This document shows, in pieces, positions 1 through 11,219 of a DNA stretch of 64,000 bases. Both the position numbers and the translations under genes were made by a program. The notes below the pieces were generated by a model. It was not told the origin of the DNA. It made no database searches and was given only the letters and a program-made list of their open reading frames with translations. How positions within the stretch are numbered: the stretch's first letter is position 1; every line of letters begins with the position of its first letter. This DNA comes from JBAYOE01 sp050950065 (GTDB lineage: Bacteria; Spirochaetota; Spirochaetia; Sphaerochaetales; Sphaerochaetaceae), in contig JBMNGX010000001.1 in the NCBI GenBank assembly GCA_050950065.1, positions 161,971 through 225,970 on the forward strand, written 5' to 3'.

Positions 1-1
1 T

Positions 2-280
2 GAAGAGCACCTTATTGGACCCACAGCTGTCACTTTAACTAAAGGAGAAGATGCCTCCAATGCAGCTTCAAAGCTTTTATTTGATCTTGCAAAAAGTAGC
101 CCTTTAGAAATTAAAGGGGCTTACTTGGATGGACAGCTTTTCGACTTTGAGGCAATTAGTGCTTACAGCAAGTTGCCAACAAGATCGGAGTTAATAGCTT
201 CTCTTATGGGAACTATTAAAGCACCCTTATCAAAGCTTGCTAGAACACTACAAGCTGTTGTTGACGCCAAACAAGAATAA
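2..280 (+). CDS. rplJ: Ribosomal protein L10, C-terminal part (runs off left edge)
   Basis: The frame is open from the window edge and encodes 92 residues ending at TAA 278-280. It has the L10 pattern: an I-G-P-T-A-V segment at the left, then K-G-A-Y-L-D-G and a helical end with P-L-S-K-L-A-R-T-L-Q-A-V. L10 anchors the L7/L12 dimers to the 50S stalk, and its C-terminal helix is the L7/L12 docking site. rplL follows 65 nt downstream, the usual rplJL arrangement, so the two are probably co-transcribed and co-regulated. The N-terminal half lies outside the window. Confidence 0.93.
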   Translation, partial: EEHLIGPTAVTLTKGEDASNAASKLLFDLAKSSPLEIKGAYLDGQLFDFEAISAYSKLPTRSELIASLMGTIKAPLSKLARTLQAVVDAKQE

Positions 281-345
281 AACGACACTAGTCTTCGATT
301 AAACGTAGACCTGCTATTGTCGTGAAAATAGAAGGAGAAGATAAT

Positions 346-720
346 ATGGCTACTAAAACACAAGAAGAGATTTTGGAAGCAATTTCAAACATGACAGTGA
401 TGGAGATCTCAGATCTCATCAAAGCAATGGAAGAGAAGTTTGACGTTACCGCTGCTGCTCCCGTTGCCGTTGCTGGTGTTGCTGCTGCAGCCGAAGAGGT
501 TGAGGAGCAAACAGAATTTGACGTAGTCCTTAAAGGTGTTGCTGATGGAAAAACCATCCCTGTCATTAAGGAAGTTCGTGTATTTACCGGTCTTGGTCTT
601 AAAGAGGCTAAAGATCTTGTTACTGCTGGCGGTACTATTAAAGAGGCCGTTTCGAAAGAAGAAGCAAATAGTATTAAAGAGAAGCTTGAAGCAGCAGGCG
701 CAACTATTGAAATTAAATAG
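346..720 (+). CDS. rplL: Ribosomal protein L7/L12
   Basis: This 124-residue protein matches the usual length of L7/L12. An N-terminal dimerisation helix is followed by an Ala-rich hinge at about residues 40-55 and a globular C-terminal domain with the E-F-D-V-V-L and K-E-A-K-D-L-V signatures that contact translation factors. The ATG at 346 is chosen over an upstream in-frame ATG at 322 because a GGAGAAG ribosome-binding site lies just before it and family members start M-A-T/S-K. It forms the stalk with L10. An intrinsic terminator-like attenuator lies between this gene and rpoB. Confidence 0.96.
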   Translation: MATKTQEEILEAISNMTVMEISDLIKAMEEKFDVTAAAPVAVAGVAAAAEEVEEQTEFDVVLKGVADGKTIPVIKEVRVFTGLGLKEAKDLVTAGGTIKEAVSKEEANSIKEKLEAAGATIEIK

Positions 721-763
721 AGCGCATAGCTTTTGTATTAAAAGGCGTAAGCCAGAGGGATCA

Positions 764-786
764 GCCACCGCGTTTTACTCGGTGGC
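764..786 (+). promoter_or_regulatory. Hairpin in the rplL-rpoB spacer
   Basis: A perfect 7-bp stem (GCCACCG at 764-770 with CGGTGGC at 780-786, 9-nt loop) lies about 45 nt after the rplL stop. It has no T-run. It may be an RNase processing site or part of an attenuation structure with the terminator hairpin downstream. Processing and attenuation in this spacer are known in other bacteria; the role here is inferred. Confidence 0.6.
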
Positions 787-819
787 CGGTCGTGTCTTAT
801 CCGTATTATGTGTTGGTCT

Positions 820-841
820 TCGGACAATGTGTCCGATTTTT
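820..841 (+). terminator. Intrinsic terminator-like attenuator before rpoB
   Basis: A perfect 7-bp stem (TCGGACA at 820-826, ATG loop, TGTCCGA at 830-836) is followed directly by five T residues at 837-841, and rpoB starts 30 nt later. No separate promoter is obvious between it and rpoB, so it should act as a partial terminator that lowers rpoBC expression relative to rplJL. An rplL-rpoB attenuator is established in E. coli. Confidence 0.75.
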
Positions 842-870
842 CCTTAACATAGACCTTCCGGAGGGTAATA

Positions 871-3800
871 ATGGTTGCCAAAGGCAATTCAACTATTAGA
901 GAATTCATTGGAAAGCACACGAAGAGTGTTTGTGAATTACCAAACCTAGTTGGCGTTCAAATTGAGTCTTACGAAAGGTTTTTACAACTCGACAAAGTGC
1001 GTAGCGGGCAAGAGCCCGATCCATCATATGGGCTGGAGCAAGTTTTCCAGTCAGCATTCCCCATCGAGAGCCAAAATGGGGAGATGGTTTTACACTATCA
1101 CGGCTATACTATAGATTTTGATAACATCAAATTTAGTGAGATTGAGTGTAAAAGAAAGGGGAGAACGTATGCTGTCCCCATTAAAGCAACAATCAGCTTA
1201 GAGTTGACCCAAACAGGGGAGTTGCGCCAAAGGGAAATTTTCTTTGGTGATATCCCTTTAATGACTGAAAGGGGTACTTTCATCGTCAATGGGGCTGAGC
1301 GTGTTGTTGTTAGCCAAATTCACCGCTCCCCTGGAGTTATCTTCTCAAACGAGAAGGGGGTATATTCTTCAAGAATTATCCCTTACAGAGGTTCATGGTT
1401 AGAGTTTGAAATTGATGATAAGAAAAAAGAGCTGCTCTATGCAAAAATTGATCGCAAGAAGAAGATCTTAGGAACCTTATTATTAAGGGCAATTGGTCTT
1501 AACTCTCGTGAAAAGATTGTTGACGCTTTTTACAAAGGTAAAAGTGTAGAGCTTTACAAAGATATTGAGGCAAACAACGAGTACGTTGGTTCTTTAGCCT
1601 ACAAAGATATCTACTCTCCCAAGGGGGGTAAAAATAGCAAAAAGCTTTTAAGAGCTGGGGATGAACTCTCTCCTGCTTACATTGAAGCTTTAGTGAAGGA
1701 GGGGTTAAAATCGATTGAAATTATTGATGAAGAACACCCCGAATCACTTCACTCAAGGATGATTATCAACAGCTTTGAGGTTGAAGATGCTAAGTATACC
1801 CAAGAGGGGATGGATGAACCTACTAAAGAGGATGTTCTTGCCCCAATCTTTGCTGTTTTACAACCAGGAGAGATGATCGCTATTGACCGGGCTGAAAAAG
1901 AGCTTCCTGAGCTATTTTTTTCCTCTCGCAGATACGATCTTGGAAGTGTTGGAAGATATAAATTTAATAAAAAGTTTGGAACGGATGAGGAAAATGAGGA
2001 TGAAGAAGCTTCAACAGACCTCGTTGTCTTAACTGTTCAAGATATCGTTAATACCATGGCCTTCTTAATTAAAGTTTACATTGGGGAGGAGAACGTTGAT
2101 GATATCGACCACCTAGGAAACAGAAGGGTGCGCTCTGTTGGAGAACTTTTACAAAACCAACTCAGTGCCGCTTTTGCAAGGATGGAGAGGATTGCTCGAG
2201 AGAGGATGAACCTTGAGAGCAACCAAGTGAAACCACAAGATCTAGTTTCGATTAAGCCAATTGTTGCAGCAACTAAAGAGTTCTTTGGTTCCAGTCAATT
2301 GAGCCAATTTATGGATCAAGTTAACCCCCTTGCAGAACTAACCCACAAAAGAAGACTCAACGCCTTAGGTCCTGGTGGATTATCACGTGATCGAGCCTCT
2401 TTTGAGGTGCGGGACGTACACTACACCCACTACGGTAGAATGTGCCCAATTGAGACTCCAGAGGGACCAAATATTGGTTTGATTGTCTCTTTGGCAAACT
2501 ACACAAGGGTGAACAAACACGGATTTTTAGAGACTCCATATAGAAAAGTTGTTGATGGGGTTGTTAGTGATAAATATCGCTTCTTAGATGCTAACGATGA
2601 AGAAAAGTACTTCATTGCCCAAGCAAATAGCCCAATCGATGAGAAAGGGAACTTCTTAGAGGAGGACATTCCTGTTAGAAGAAGTGGCGATTACACAACT
2701 AGAGGGGCAAAAGAGGTGAAATATATGGACGTTTCACCAATGCAAGTTATAAGTGTTGCAGCCTCTTTAATCCCCTTCTTAGAACACGACGATGCCAACA
2801 GAGCATTGATGGGTTCTAACATGCAACGCCAAGCAGTACCCCTACTATTCCCTGAAGCTCCATTTGTGGGAACAGGTATGGAAGGTGTTACCGCTTACGA
2901 CTCTGGTGTTCTAGTAAGGGCAACCAGAGGTGGAGAGGTTGTTTATGTAAGTTCAACACGAGTTGATATTAAAGTTGATAAACCTGAGATTGAAGGTGAA
3001 GTTGACTCTTACATCATCCAAAAGTTTGAACGAACTAACCAAGATACCTCCTTCAACCAAAAGCCAATTGTTAAACTTGGACAAAAGGTTAAAGAGGGAG
3101 ATGTCTTAGCAGATGGTCCTGCTACTCACAAAGGGGAGTTAGCTCTTGGTAGAAACATCTTAGTTGGATTTGTTCCATGGAATGGGTACAACTACGAAGA
3201 TGCTGTTCTGATCAGTGAGAGGGTAGTTAAAGAGGATATTTTCACCTCTATCCATATTAAAGAATTTACAACAGATATTAGAGAGACCAAATTAGGTCCT
3301 GAAAAACTAACTAGAGATATCCCCAACACAAGCGAAAAGAGTTTAGAACAACTCGATGGGGATGGAATTGTTAGAGTTGGTTCAGTAGTACACCCCGGCT
3401 CTATCTTAGTTGGTAAAGTGACCCCAAAAAGTGAATCTGATACAACTCCTGAGTTTAAACTTCTCAACTCAATCTTTGGAGAGAAAGCTAAAGAGGTGCG
3501 TGACACCTCCTTGAAAGTTCCCCATGGAACTGAAGGGACAGTAATTGATATCCAAAGACTTAAAAGAAGTGAAGGAGATGAACTACCTCCAGGAGTTGAT
3601 GAGATGGTTAAAGTTCTCATCGCAACAAAACGGAAACTTCGCCAAGGGGACAAAATGGCAGGACGCCACGGAAACAAAGGTGTCGTTGCCAAAGTACTTG
3701 CTGAAGAGGATATGCCTTACATGGCAGATGGAACACCATTGGATGTTTGTTTGAACCCCCTAGGAGTTCCCTCTCGGATGAACATTGGGCAATTATTAGA

Positions 3801-4392
3801 GACTCAACTTGGTTGGGCAGCCCACTCATTAGGTAAGTGGTACTCCTCCCCAGTATTTGAATCAGCTTCCGTTGATGATATTGAAAAGCTTATGGTAGAA
3901 GCAAATCTTCCTGTAACTTCTAAGACTACCTTATATGATGGTCAAACAGGAGTTCCATTTGTTAACCCAGTTTTCTGTGGTTACACCTACTACTTAAAGC
4001 TTCACCACCTTGTTGATGATAAGATGCACGCCCGTTCAACTGGACCTTACTCACTAGTTACACAACAACCACTAGGAGGAAAGGCTCAATTTGGTGGACA
4101 AAGGTTGGGAGAGATGGAAGTTTGGGCCCTCGAAGCTTACGGTGCAGCAAATACACTGCAAGAGCTTCTCACCATCAAAAGTGATGATATGAATGGTAGG
4201 GTAAAAATTTATGAGAGTATTGTTAAAGGGGAGTTGGCAACCAATGCTGGAATGCCCGAAGCCTTTAACGTCCTTGTTCAAGAGGTACGCGGGTTAGCTC
4301 TCGATATGTCAGTTTATGATGCCAAAGGGCGTCAAGTTCCCCTTACTGAGAGGGACGAAGAGCTGATTAACAAGCAAAACCCGATTAACTAA
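871..4392 (+). CDS. rpoB: RNA polymerase beta subunit
   Basis: This 1173-residue protein is the beta subunit of RNA polymerase, close to the length found in Gram-positives and spirochaetes and shorter than E. coli (1342). The ATG at 871 has a GGAGGG site 6 nt upstream. The rifampicin-pocket region [10 protein letters not shown] and [14 protein letters not shown] is clear. The residue at the E. coli Ser531 position is Asn (codon 2359-2361, Asn497 here), a change associated with natural rifampicin resistance in spirochaetes. The active-site [10 protein letters not shown] block lies at about residue 930. It is followed 14 nt later by rpoC. Confidence 0.98.
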   Translation: MVAKGNSTIREFIGKHTKSVCELPNLVGVQIESYERFLQLDKVRSGQEPDPSYGLEQVFQSAFPIESQNGEMVLHYHGYTIDFDNIKFSEIECKRKGRTYAVPIKATISLELTQTGELRQREIFFGDIPLMTERGTFIVNGAERVVVSQIHRSPGVIFSNEKGVYSSRIIPYRGSWLEFEIDDKKKELLYAKIDRKKKILGTLLLRAIGLNSREKIVDAFYKGKSVELYKDIEANNEYVGSLAYKDIYSPKGGKNSKKLLRAGDELSPAYIEALVKEGLKSIEIIDEEHPESLHSRMIINSFEVEDAKYTQEGMDEPTKEDVLAPIFAVLQPGEMIAIDRAEKELPELFFSSRRYDLGSVGRYKFNKKFGTDEENEDEEASTDLVVLTVQDIVNTMAFLIKVYIGEENVDDIDHLGNRRVRSVGELLQNQLSAAFARMERIARERMNLESNQVKPQDLVSIKPIVAATKEFFGSSQLSQFMDQVNPLAELTHKRRLNALGPGGLSRDRASFEVRDVHYTHYGRMCPIETPEGPNIGLIVSLANYTRVNKHGFLETPYRKVVDGVVSDKYRFLDANDEEKYFIAQANSPIDEKGNFLEEDIPVRRSGDYTTRGAKEVKYMDVSPMQVISVAASLIPFLEHDDANRALMGSNMQRQAVPLLFPEAPFVGTGMEGVTAYDSGVLVRATRGGEVVYVSSTRVDIKVDKPEIEGEVDSYIIQKFERTNQDTSFNQKPIVKLGQKVKEGDVLADGPATHKGELALGRNILVGFVPWNGYNYEDAVLISERVVKEDIFTSIHIKEFTTDIRETKLGPEKLTRDIPNTSEKSLEQLDGDGIVRVGSVVHPGSILVGKVTPKSESDTTPEFKLLNSIFGEKAKEVRDTSLKVPHGTEGTVIDIQRLKRSEGDELPPGVDEMVKVLIATKRKLRQGDKMAGRHGNKGVVAKVLAEEDMPYMADGTPLDVCLNPLGVPSRMNIGQLLETQLGWAAHSLGKWYSSPVFESASVDDIEKLMVEANLPVTSKTTLYDGQTGVPFVNPVFCGYTYYLKLHHLVDDKMHARSTGPYSLVTQQPLGGKAQFGGQRLGEMEVWALEAYGAANTLQELLTIKSDDMNGRVKIYESIVKGELATNAGMPEAFNVLVQEVRGLALDMSVYDAKGRQVPLTERDEELINKQNPIN

Positions 4393-4406
4393 GCAGGAGA
4401 TTTCGA

Positions 4407-7400
4407 ATGAGAGAAATTCAGGATTTCGACAGCATCATGATAAAATTGGCCAGCCCTGAGCAAATTAGGGCTTGGTCGTACGGTGAAGTCAAAAAACCAG
4501 AGACAATAAATTATCGGACCCTGCGCCCAGAACGTGACGGTCTGTTTTGTGAAAGAATTTTCGGAACCACCAAAGAGTGGGAGTGTTACTGTGGAAAATT
4601 CAAATCAATCCGTTACAAAGGGGTGATTTGTGACCGGTGTGGAGTTGAAGTAACCCACTTTAAAGTGCGTCGTGAGAGGATGGGGCATATCGATTTAGCA
4701 TCCCCTGTTTCCCATATTTGGTATTACCGCTCTGTCCCTTCAAGGATGAGCCTTCTACTAGATATTCCTCGCACAGCATTACAATCAATTCTCTACTACG
4801 AAAAGTATGTTGTTGTTAACCCAGGAGAAACTGAGTTGCAACACAAACAACTACTAACAGAGGATGAGTATTACGAAGCTCGCGAACAGTTTGGAGAAGC
4901 ATTCCAAGCAATGATGGGAGCTGAGGCAGTTAAAACCCTTTTAGAGAACCTCGATTTAGAGGCCCTCTCTACTGAATTAAGGGCAACAATGATTGCTAAA
5001 GGGGATAAAGCAGACAAACGCCTTCTAAAGAGAATTGAAGTTGTTGAGAACTTTAGAGACAGTGGGAACAAACCTGAGTGGATGGTTCTTACAGTTATTC
5101 CAGTAATTCCACCAGAGTTGCGCCCAATGGTACAACTTGATGGGGGGCGTTTTGCAACAAGTGATCTAAACGACCTTTACAGAAGAGTGATTAACAGAAA
5201 CAACCGTTTAGCCCGCTTAATGAGCCTTCATGCTCCTGACATTATTATCCGCAACGAAAAGAGGATGTTACAAGAGGCAGTTGACGCTCTGTTTGACAAC
5301 TCAAAGAAAAAGAGAGTTGTTAAAGGGGCAAGTAACCGTCCACTTAAATCCCTTTCCGATATGCTTAAAGGAAAACAAGGACGCTTTAGACAAAACCTCC
5401 TTGGAAAGAGAGTCGATTACAGTGGCCGTTCAGTTATCGTTGTAGGGCCAGAGTTGCGCCTCCATCAGTGTGGATTGCCCTCAAAAATGGCTTTAGAACT
5501 TTACAAGCCATTTATCATGAAGAGGTTGGTCCAAAAAGGGATTGTCTACAACATTAAAAAGGCTAAAACATTAGTTGAACAAGAGACTGCCGAAGTTTGG
5601 GCAATTTTGGACGATGTAGTTAAAGAGCACCCAGTGCTATTAAACCGTGCTCCAACTTTGCACCGCCTAGGTATTCAAGCATTTGAGCCAGTATTAGTTG
5701 ATGGAAAGGCTATTAAGTTACACCCCTTAGTGTGTCACGCTTATAACGCCGACTTTGACGGAGACCAGATGGCTGTTCACGTTCCATTGACCCAAGCTGC
5801 TCAAATTGAGAGCTGGACGTTGATGCTCTCAACTAACAACCTTTTAGACCCAGCTAACGGAAAACCAATTGTTTTCCCCTCTCAAGATATGGTTTTAGGA
5901 ATTAACTATTTAACTAGAGAGATGAAAGGGGCTAAAGGTACTGGTAAGTATTACGACAATATTTCAGAACTCATTATGGCAATTGAGACAGGCTCTCTTT
6001 CTTACAATGCTTTAATTAAGTATCGCTTAGAGGATGGCCAAAGAATTGAAACTACCGCTGGTAGAGTTTTATTCAATGCCGAAATGCCACCTGAGATTCC
6101 TTTCCACAACATCTGTTTTGGTGATAAAGAACTAAAAGAGTTAGTTGGAGAGGCAATCCAAAACCAAAAGAGTTCGGTTGCAATTAAGATGTTAGACTCA
6201 ATTAAAGATATTGGGTTTAAATATGCTACTTTGTTTGGTGCCACTATTGGTCTTTCCGATATGATCGTTCCTGAATCAAAAGCAGATTTAGTTGCTGCAG
6301 CTGACCAAAGACAAAACGAAATCAGAGAGCAGTACAGACAAGGGCACATCACTCAAGATGAGAGATACAACAGAGTTATTGAGGTTTGGAGTAAAACAAC
6401 TGAAGAACTTTCAACAACATTGATGAATGAACTTAGAGAGAGTCAAAATGGATTTAACCCTCTATTTCTAATGGCTGACTCTGGTGCTCGTGGATCGAAA
6501 ACCCAGATTCGTCAGTTAGGTGGAATGAGAGGATTGATGGCAAAACCTTCAGGAGATATTATCGAATTCCCAATTCGTTCTAACTTCAAAGAGGGACTTT
6601 CTATTATTGAGTTCTTCATTTCAACCAACGGAGCACGTAAAGGATTAGCCGACACAGCACTTAAAACTGCTGAAGCTGGTTATCTAACACGCCGATTGGT
6701 AGACATTGCCCAAGACGTTGTAGTTAACGAAGATGATTGTGGAACAATTAACGGAATTGAAAGAACTGCAATGAAAGATGGGGATGACATAGTTGAGCCA
6801 CTAAGTGAGAGAATCATTGGGCGCTACACTTTAGAAAAAGTTATCCACCCAATTACTGGTGATACAATCTTAGATGTAAACAAAGAGATTACTGAAGCTA
6901 AAGCTCTCGAAATTGATGAAGCTGGCATTGAATCGGTTTACATCAGAACTGTTTTAACTTGTGAAGCTCACCACGGTGTTTGTAAAAAATGTTATGGACG
7001 TAACTTAGCAACTAATAGACCTGTCGACATTGGAGAGGCTGTTGGTATTATTGCTGCCCAATCAATTGGACAACCTGGAACACAGTTGACGATGAGAACT
7101 TTCCACATTGGTGGAACAGCTACAAGTGGATCCGAAGATAACAGATTAACATTTACCCACCCAATCATTGTTAACTCAATTACCGGTTCGATTGTCACCA
7201 CCGATGAGGGAGTACGCCTCTTTACCAGAAAAGGGTTTTTACACTTTTCCAACGTAGTTGGCGAAGTTAAGCTTAAAGCAAACCAAAAACTCTTAGTAAA
7301 AGAGGGAGATCGAGTCTTTAAGGGAGTTCCCCTTTACGAAGATAGTAAAGGTAAAGTTGTTGAAGCTACTAAGATTGGAATTGTAAAACTGTTGGATGAT

Positions 7401-8663
7401 AAAGTTTACATCGTAGGGCAAGAGCAAAAGATTGATATCAGAAACGGTTCAGAATTGATGGTAAACGAAAATACATACGTCGCAGAGAATGGGACTATTG
7501 CTATTTTTGACCCTTTTAGTGAACCAATCATTGCCGAATTCGATGGTAAAGTTGAATTTGTCGATATTAAACTTGGTACCACTTTGAAAGAGGAGATAAA
7601 CGTTGAAACTGGTAGTATTGAGAAAAAGATTACCGACCACGTCAGTGAGACGTTGCAACCTCGTTTAGAAATTAAGGATAAGGATAAAGAGGTTTTAGCA
7701 ACCTACTACCTTCCTGCCTCCTCTTATCTCAACGTTGAAAATGGAGCTGAGATAAAAAAAGGGAGAACCTTAGCTAAATTACTCAAAGAGAGTATTAAGA
7801 CAAAAGATATTACTGGAGGATTACCAAGAGTTGGAGAGCTCTTTGAAGCTCGCCGTCCCAAGGCCCCTGCAGTATTAGCTCAAGTTGATGGAATTGTTAG
7901 ATTTGGTTCTGTTGCTAAAAACAAACGAATCATTATCATTGAGGATAGTTTTGGACGAGAATTTAAACACCTAGTTCCAATGAGTAAACACATGGTTGTC
8001 AGAGATGGAGATCATGTTGAGGCAGCAGAAAGATTGTGTGACGGACCAATTGATCCTCATGATATCTTAGATATTTTAGGAGAGAATGCTCTTCAATCGT
8101 TCTTATTGGATGAGGTTCAAGAGGTATATCGTCTTCAAGGAGTTGATATCAACGATAAACACCTTGGTGTAGTTGTTCGTCAAATGTTGAGAAAAGTTGA
8201 AATTATCAACGTTGGAGATACAGGTTTTATCCAAGGTCAACAAGTTGATAAATACCAATTCCACGACGAAAATGCTCAAGTAATAGCTGAAGGTGGACAG
8301 CCTGCTGATGCAAGACCTGTACTACTTGGAATCACCAGAGCTTCATTGAGTATTGACTCATTTATCTCAGCAGCAAGTTTCCAAGAGACAACTAAGGTGT
8401 TGACAAATGCAGCTATTGCTGGTAGTAGAGATGTGTTGCGTGGGTTGAAAGAGAACGTCATCATTGGACATCTAATTCCTGCTGGAACCGGGATGAAACG
8501 GTACCGCAATATTAAGGTGAAAGAGGAAAGTTCAATTGACTTGATGCAAAAAGTTCAAGCGTTAATGAGCTCTCGCCGAGCAGAGTTGGGTGAAGAGCAA
8601 TTTGATATCGATGAAGCAGATGAGATTATTTCCGAAGGTGAAACTGCCGACAGCGATTTTTAG
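4407..8663 (+). CDS. rpoC: RNA polymerase beta' subunit
   Basis: This 1418-residue protein is the beta' subunit. The N-terminal zinc ribbon uses Cys60, Cys62, Cys75 and Cys78. The catalytic Mg-binding loop N-A-D-F-D-G-D-Q lies at about residue 447. A second Cys cluster ([11 protein letters not shown]) is near residue 855. The length matches the E. coli form (1407) without the very large insertions of some phyla. The ATG at 4407 has an AGGAGA site. It forms an operon with rpoB, and rpsL-rpsG follow after about 100 nt, as in many bacteria. Confidence 0.98.
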   Translation: MREIQDFDSIMIKLASPEQIRAWSYGEVKKPETINYRTLRPERDGLFCERIFGTTKEWECYCGKFKSIRYKGVICDRCGVEVTHFKVRRERMGHIDLASPVSHIWYYRSVPSRMSLLLDIPRTALQSILYYEKYVVVNPGETELQHKQLLTEDEYYEAREQFGEAFQAMMGAEAVKTLLENLDLEALSTELRATMIAKGDKADKRLLKRIEVVENFRDSGNKPEWMVLTVIPVIPPELRPMVQLDGGRFATSDLNDLYRRVINRNNRLARLMSLHAPDIIIRNEKRMLQEAVDALFDNSKKKRVVKGASNRPLKSLSDMLKGKQGRFRQNLLGKRVDYSGRSVIVVGPELRLHQCGLPSKMALELYKPFIMKRLVQKGIVYNIKKAKTLVEQETAEVWAILDDVVKEHPVLLNRAPTLHRLGIQAFEPVLVDGKAIKLHPLVCHAYNADFDGDQMAVHVPLTQAAQIESWTLMLSTNNLLDPANGKPIVFPSQDMVLGINYLTREMKGAKGTGKYYDNISELIMAIETGSLSYNALIKYRLEDGQRIETTAGRVLFNAEMPPEIPFHNICFGDKELKELVGEAIQNQKSSVAIKMLDSIKDIGFKYATLFGATIGLSDMIVPESKADLVAAADQRQNEIREQYRQGHITQDERYNRVIEVWSKTTEELSTTLMNELRESQNGFNPLFLMADSGARGSKTQIRQLGGMRGLMAKPSGDIIEFPIRSNFKEGLSIIEFFISTNGARKGLADTALKTAEAGYLTRRLVDIAQDVVVNEDDCGTINGIERTAMKDGDDIVEPLSERIIGRYTLEKVIHPITGDTILDVNKEITEAKALEIDEAGIESVYIRTVLTCEAHHGVCKKCYGRNLATNRPVDIGEAVGIIAAQSIGQPGTQLTMRTFHIGGTATSGSEDNRLTFTHPIIVNSITGSIVTTDEGVRLFTRKGFLHFSNVVGEVKLKANQKLLVKEGDRVFKGVPLYEDSKGKVVEATKIGIVKLLDDKVYIVGQEQKIDIRNGSELMVNENTYVAENGTIAIFDPFSEPIIAEFDGKVEFVDIKLGTTLKEEINVETGSIEKKITDHVSETLQPRLEIKDKDKEVLATYYLPASSYLNVENGAEIKKGRTLAKLLKESIKTKDITGGLPRVGELFEARRPKAPAVLAQVDGIVRFGSVAKNKRIIIIEDSFGREFKHLVPMSKHMVVRDGDHVEAAERLCDGPIDPHDILDILGENALQSFLLDEVQEVYRLQGVDINDKHLGVVVRQMLRKVEIINVGDTGFIQGQQVDKYQFHDENAQVIAEGGQPADARPVLLGITRASLSIDSFISAASFQETTKVLTNAAIAGSRDVLRGLKENVIIGHLIPAGTGMKRYRNIKVKEESSIDLMQKVQALMSSRRAELGEEQFDIDEADEIISEGETADSDF

Positions 8664-8763
8664 CTGAGGTTTAAAAATGGTTTTACATGCTGACTTTGGA
8701 AGTTGGAATAAATTTTGGGATGATTATCCCGCGAAGATTTAGAAGAAGGGAGTGTATCGAAAG

Positions 8764-9138
8764 ATGCCTACAATTAATCAGTTAATAAGGAAGGGGCGTG
8801 TTAGCCAACTCAATAAAACAAAATCTCCAGCCTTGCAAGGGTGTCCTCAAAAGAGGGGAGTTTGTACAAGAGTTATGACTGTTACCCCCAAAAAGCCTAA
8901 CTCAGCTCTAAGAAAGGTTGCCAGGGTGCGTCTTTCTAACGGAATTGAAGTTACCGCCTATATCCCAGGAATTGGACACAATTTACAAGAACACTCAGTA
9001 GTATTACTACGTGGTGGAAGAGTAAAGGACCTTCCTGGAGTTCGTTACCATATTGTTCGTGGAGCTAAGGATACCCTTGGTGTTAACGATAGAATGCGCA
9101 GCCGTTCTAAATATGGTACTAAAAAGCCTAAGGCTTAA
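8764..9138 (+). CDS. rpsL: Ribosomal protein S12
   Basis: This is the 124-residue S12, part of the 30S decoding centre. The two loops contacting A-site mRNA, P-K-K-P-N-S near residue 43 and the [10 protein letters not shown] loop near residue 88, both keep the lysines whose change gives streptomycin resistance, so S12 gives no sign of resistance. The ATG at 8764 is preferred to an in-frame GTG at 8752 because the protein then begins M-P-T-I-N-Q-L like its family. rpsG follows 14 nt later, and no fusA follows the pair. Confidence 0.96.
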   Translation: MPTINQLIRKGRVSQLNKTKSPALQGCPQKRGVCTRVMTVTPKKPNSALRKVARVRLSNGIEVTAYIPGIGHNLQEHSVVLLRGGRVKDLPGVRYHIVRGAKDTLGVNDRMRSRSKYGTKKPKA

Positions 9139-9152
9139 TAGGGGGTCTTTTT

Positions 9153-9623
9153 ATGTCTAGAAGAAGCGTTGCACCAGTAAGAGATATTTTACCCGATGCA
9201 CAATACAACAGTGTTGTCGTTGAGAAATTTATTAGGCGAATGATGCTCAATGGTAAAAAGTCAGTTAGTACTAAAATTACCTATGACGCATTAGAAAGAG
9301 TTGGTCAAAAAAGTGGTGAGAAACCTTTAGAGGTTTTCTTAAAAGCTATTGAGAATGTGAAACCTGCTGTTGAAGTTAAATCGAGAAGAGTTGGTGGAGC
9401 TACTTACCAAGTACCAATTGAAGTAAAAGAGAGTAGACGTGAAGCACTAGCAATGAGATGGATTATTACAGCTGCTAGAGCTCGCAGCGGAAACTCAATG
9501 AGTGAGAAACTATCTGCTGAGTTGTTGGATGCAATTGCCAATACCGGATCAGCTTTCAAAAAGAAAGAGGATACCCACAGAATGGCAGAGGCTAACAAAG
9601 CATTCTCCTCACACAATAGATAA
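9153..9623 (+). CDS. rpsG: Ribosomal protein S7
   Basis: The 156-residue product is S7, which nucleates assembly of the 30S head and lines the E site. The start M-S-R-R-S, the [14 protein letters not shown] segment and the R-W-I-I-T-A-A-R helix are diagnostic. It is translationally paired with rpsL. In many bacteria fusA and tuf follow directly; here a 343-nt gene-free interval with a promoter leads to tuf, and fusA is absent from the window. Confidence 0.97.
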   Translation: MSRRSVAPVRDILPDAQYNSVVVEKFIRRMMLNGKKSVSTKITYDALERVGQKSGEKPLEVFLKAIENVKPAVEVKSRRVGGATYQVPIEVKESRREALAMRWIITAARARSGNSMSEKLSAELLDAIANTGSAFKKKEDTHRMAEANKAFSSHNR

Positions 9624-9657
9624 ACGGCTCTATTCAATATTAATTGTAGTATTAGTA

Positions 9658-9686
9658 TTGACATGGATTGCCAAAATCCCTATATT
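9658..9686 (+). promoter_or_regulatory. Strong promoter of tuf, with inverted repeat across the -10
   Basis: TTGACA at 9658-9663 and TATATT at 9681-9686 are separated by exactly 17 nt, an almost ideal housekeeping-sigma promoter. An inverted repeat, TTGCCAA at 9668-9674 and TTGGCAA at 9685-9691, brackets the -10 box, so a repressor could sit there. Transcription would begin near 9693 and give a leader of about 270 nt before tuf. Confidence 0.8.
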
Positions 9687-9692
9687 GGCAAA

Positions 9693-9966
9693 GGTGTCCC
9701 TATGGGCTCTTTGCCTTTGGGATGCTTTTGAGCCAAACCGATCGTCTGGATAAAAGATGATAAGGTGGTTCCAGTTTGCAGAGTTTTTTTTAAATCTGTG
9801 CTATGTCGGCAATTTCTTTGAGATTTGTCGACCTCTGGATCTACCCCTTTTCGTTTTAAAAATTCCAATGATTAGTTTTGTCTTTTGATTGTAAAGGTAA
9901 AGGCGTCTTGCCTTTATGGAGCATGATACAAAATTTTTGTGACTAAGAGGTCACAAGGAGGAACTG
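9693..9966 (+). promoter_or_regulatory. Long untranslated leader of tuf with hairpins
   Basis: No plausible gene or tRNA is seen in the 343-nt rpsG-tuf interval. Beyond the promoter it contains two clear hairpins. AAAGGC/GCCTTT has a 5-nt loop near 9898-9915. TGTGAC at 9938-9943 pairs with GTCACA at 9950-9955 with a 6-nt loop and ends exactly where the AGGAGG ribosome-binding site (9956-9961) begins. The second could affect ribosome access. Function is inferred from position only. Confidence 0.5.
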
Positions 9967-11157
9967 ATGGCTAAAGAAAAATTTAATAGAACCAAGCCAC
10001 ACGTAAACGTAGGCACCATCGGTCACGTAGACCATGGCAAGACCACCCTCACCGCAGCAATTACAATGTATTGCGGTCGTCTAAGTGGGGATAAGGTTTT
10101 GAAGTATGATGAGATTGATAACGCCCCTGAAGAGAAGGCAAGAGGAATTACTATTAATACTCGTCACGTTGAGTACCAAAGTGAGAACAGGCACTACGCA
10201 CACGTAGACTGTCCCGGACACGCCGACTATATCAAAAACATGATTACCGGTGCTGCTCAAATGGACGGAGCAATCTTAGTTGTTGCTGCTACTGATGGAG
10301 CTATGGCTCAAACAAAAGAGCACATCTTGTTAGCTCGCCAGGTTGGGGTACCCTCAATTATCGTCTTTATTAACAAGACTGACCAAGTTGACGACCCTGA
10401 TTTGATTGAGTTGGTTGAAGAGGAGATGAAAGATCTTCTTAACGCTCAAGGTTTTGATGGAGATAACACTCCAATTATCAAAGGCTCAGCTTATGAGGCT
10501 ATGGAGCACATTGATGATCCAGAGAAAACAAAACCAATCCAAGAGCTCATTGATGCAATGGATGCTTACATCCCACTTCCCGAGCGTGATGTAGACAAAC
10601 CATTCTTAATGCCAATTGAGGACGTATTCTCAATTTCAGGACGTGGTACAGTTGTTACAGGTAGAATTGAGCGTGGTATCTTAAAAGTTAACGATCCTGT
10701 CTCTATTGTTGGTATTAGAGAGACCAAAGATACAGTATGTACCGGAGTTGAGATGTTCAACAAACTTCTTGATGAGGGACAAGCTGGAGATAACGTTGGT
10801 GCTCTTTTAAGAGGTGTTGATAAGAACGATGTTTTCCGTGGGCAAGTTTTGGCAAAACCAAAAACAATTACTCCCCACTCAAAATTCAAAGGTACTGTAT
10901 ATGTACTCAGCAAAGAAGAGGGTGGACGTCACTCCCCATTCTTCAGCGGATACAGACCTCAGTTCTATTTCAGAACAACCGACATTACCGGTACAGTAAA
11001 CCTTCCTGAAGGTAAGCAAATGGTACTTCCTGGTGATAACACCGAGATCGAAGTTGAGTTAATCAACCCAATTGCTATGGATAAAGGATTAAGATTCGCC
11101 ATCCGTGAAGGCGGTAAAACCGTTGCTTCAGGACAAGTTATCGAGATCGTCGAATAA
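9967..11157 (+). CDS. tuf: Translation elongation factor Tu
   Basis: This 396-residue GTPase delivers aminoacyl-tRNA to the ribosome. The G1 loop G-H-V-D-H-G-K-T lies at residues 19-26, with D-C-P-G-H near 80 and N-K-T-D near 135 (the usual motif is N-K-x-D). The beta-barrel domains 2 and 3 are complete, ending V-I-E-I-V-E. Wording such as [14 protein letters not shown] resembles spirochaete EF-Tu. The ATG at 9967 follows a full AGGAGG site. It has its own strong promoter and is followed by a 12-bp hairpin before rpsJ. Confidence 0.98.
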   Translation: MAKEKFNRTKPHVNVGTIGHVDHGKTTLTAAITMYCGRLSGDKVLKYDEIDNAPEEKARGITINTRHVEYQSENRHYAHVDCPGHADYIKNMITGAAQMDGAILVVAATDGAMAQTKEHILLARQVGVPSIIVFINKTDQVDDPDLIELVEEEMKDLLNAQGFDGDNTPIIKGSAYEAMEHIDDPEKTKPIQELIDAMDAYIPLPERDVDKPFLMPIEDVFSISGRGTVVTGRIERGILKVNDPVSIVGIRETKDTVCTGVEMFNKLLDEGQAGDNVGALLRGVDKNDVFRGQVLAKPKTITPHSKFKGTVYVLSKEEGGRHSPFFSGYRPQFYFRTTDITGTVNLPEGKQMVLPGDNTEIEVELINPIAMDKGLRFAIREGGKTVASGQVIEIVE

Positions 11158-11168
11158 ATAACGCTTCT

Positions 11169-11210
11169 GTTTTGCCCGCATGAAATAGTGCGGGCAAAAC
11201 TTAGATTTTT
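11169..11210 (+). terminator. Strong hairpin between tuf and rpsJ (terminator or attenuator)
   Basis: A perfect 12-bp stem, GTTTTGCCCGCA at 11169-11180 and TGCGGGCAAAAC at 11189-11200 with an 8-nt loop, is followed by TTAGATTTTT. The T-tract is interrupted, so termination may be partial. No obvious promoter lies between it and rpsJ at 11220, so the S10 operon probably depends on read-through. Confidence 0.7.
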
Positions 11211-11219
11211 GGAGGAATG

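Noticed and set aside
8717..8730. GGGAT-GATT-ATCCC hairpin between rpoC and rpsL
   Set aside because: Five base pairs and no T-run; too weak to call a terminator.
9624..9966. tRNA or small protein gene in the rpsG-tuf interval
   Set aside because: No T-loop GTTCGA-type pattern or cloverleaf, and no short frame with a good ribosome-binding site; it is explained as a promoter and leader.
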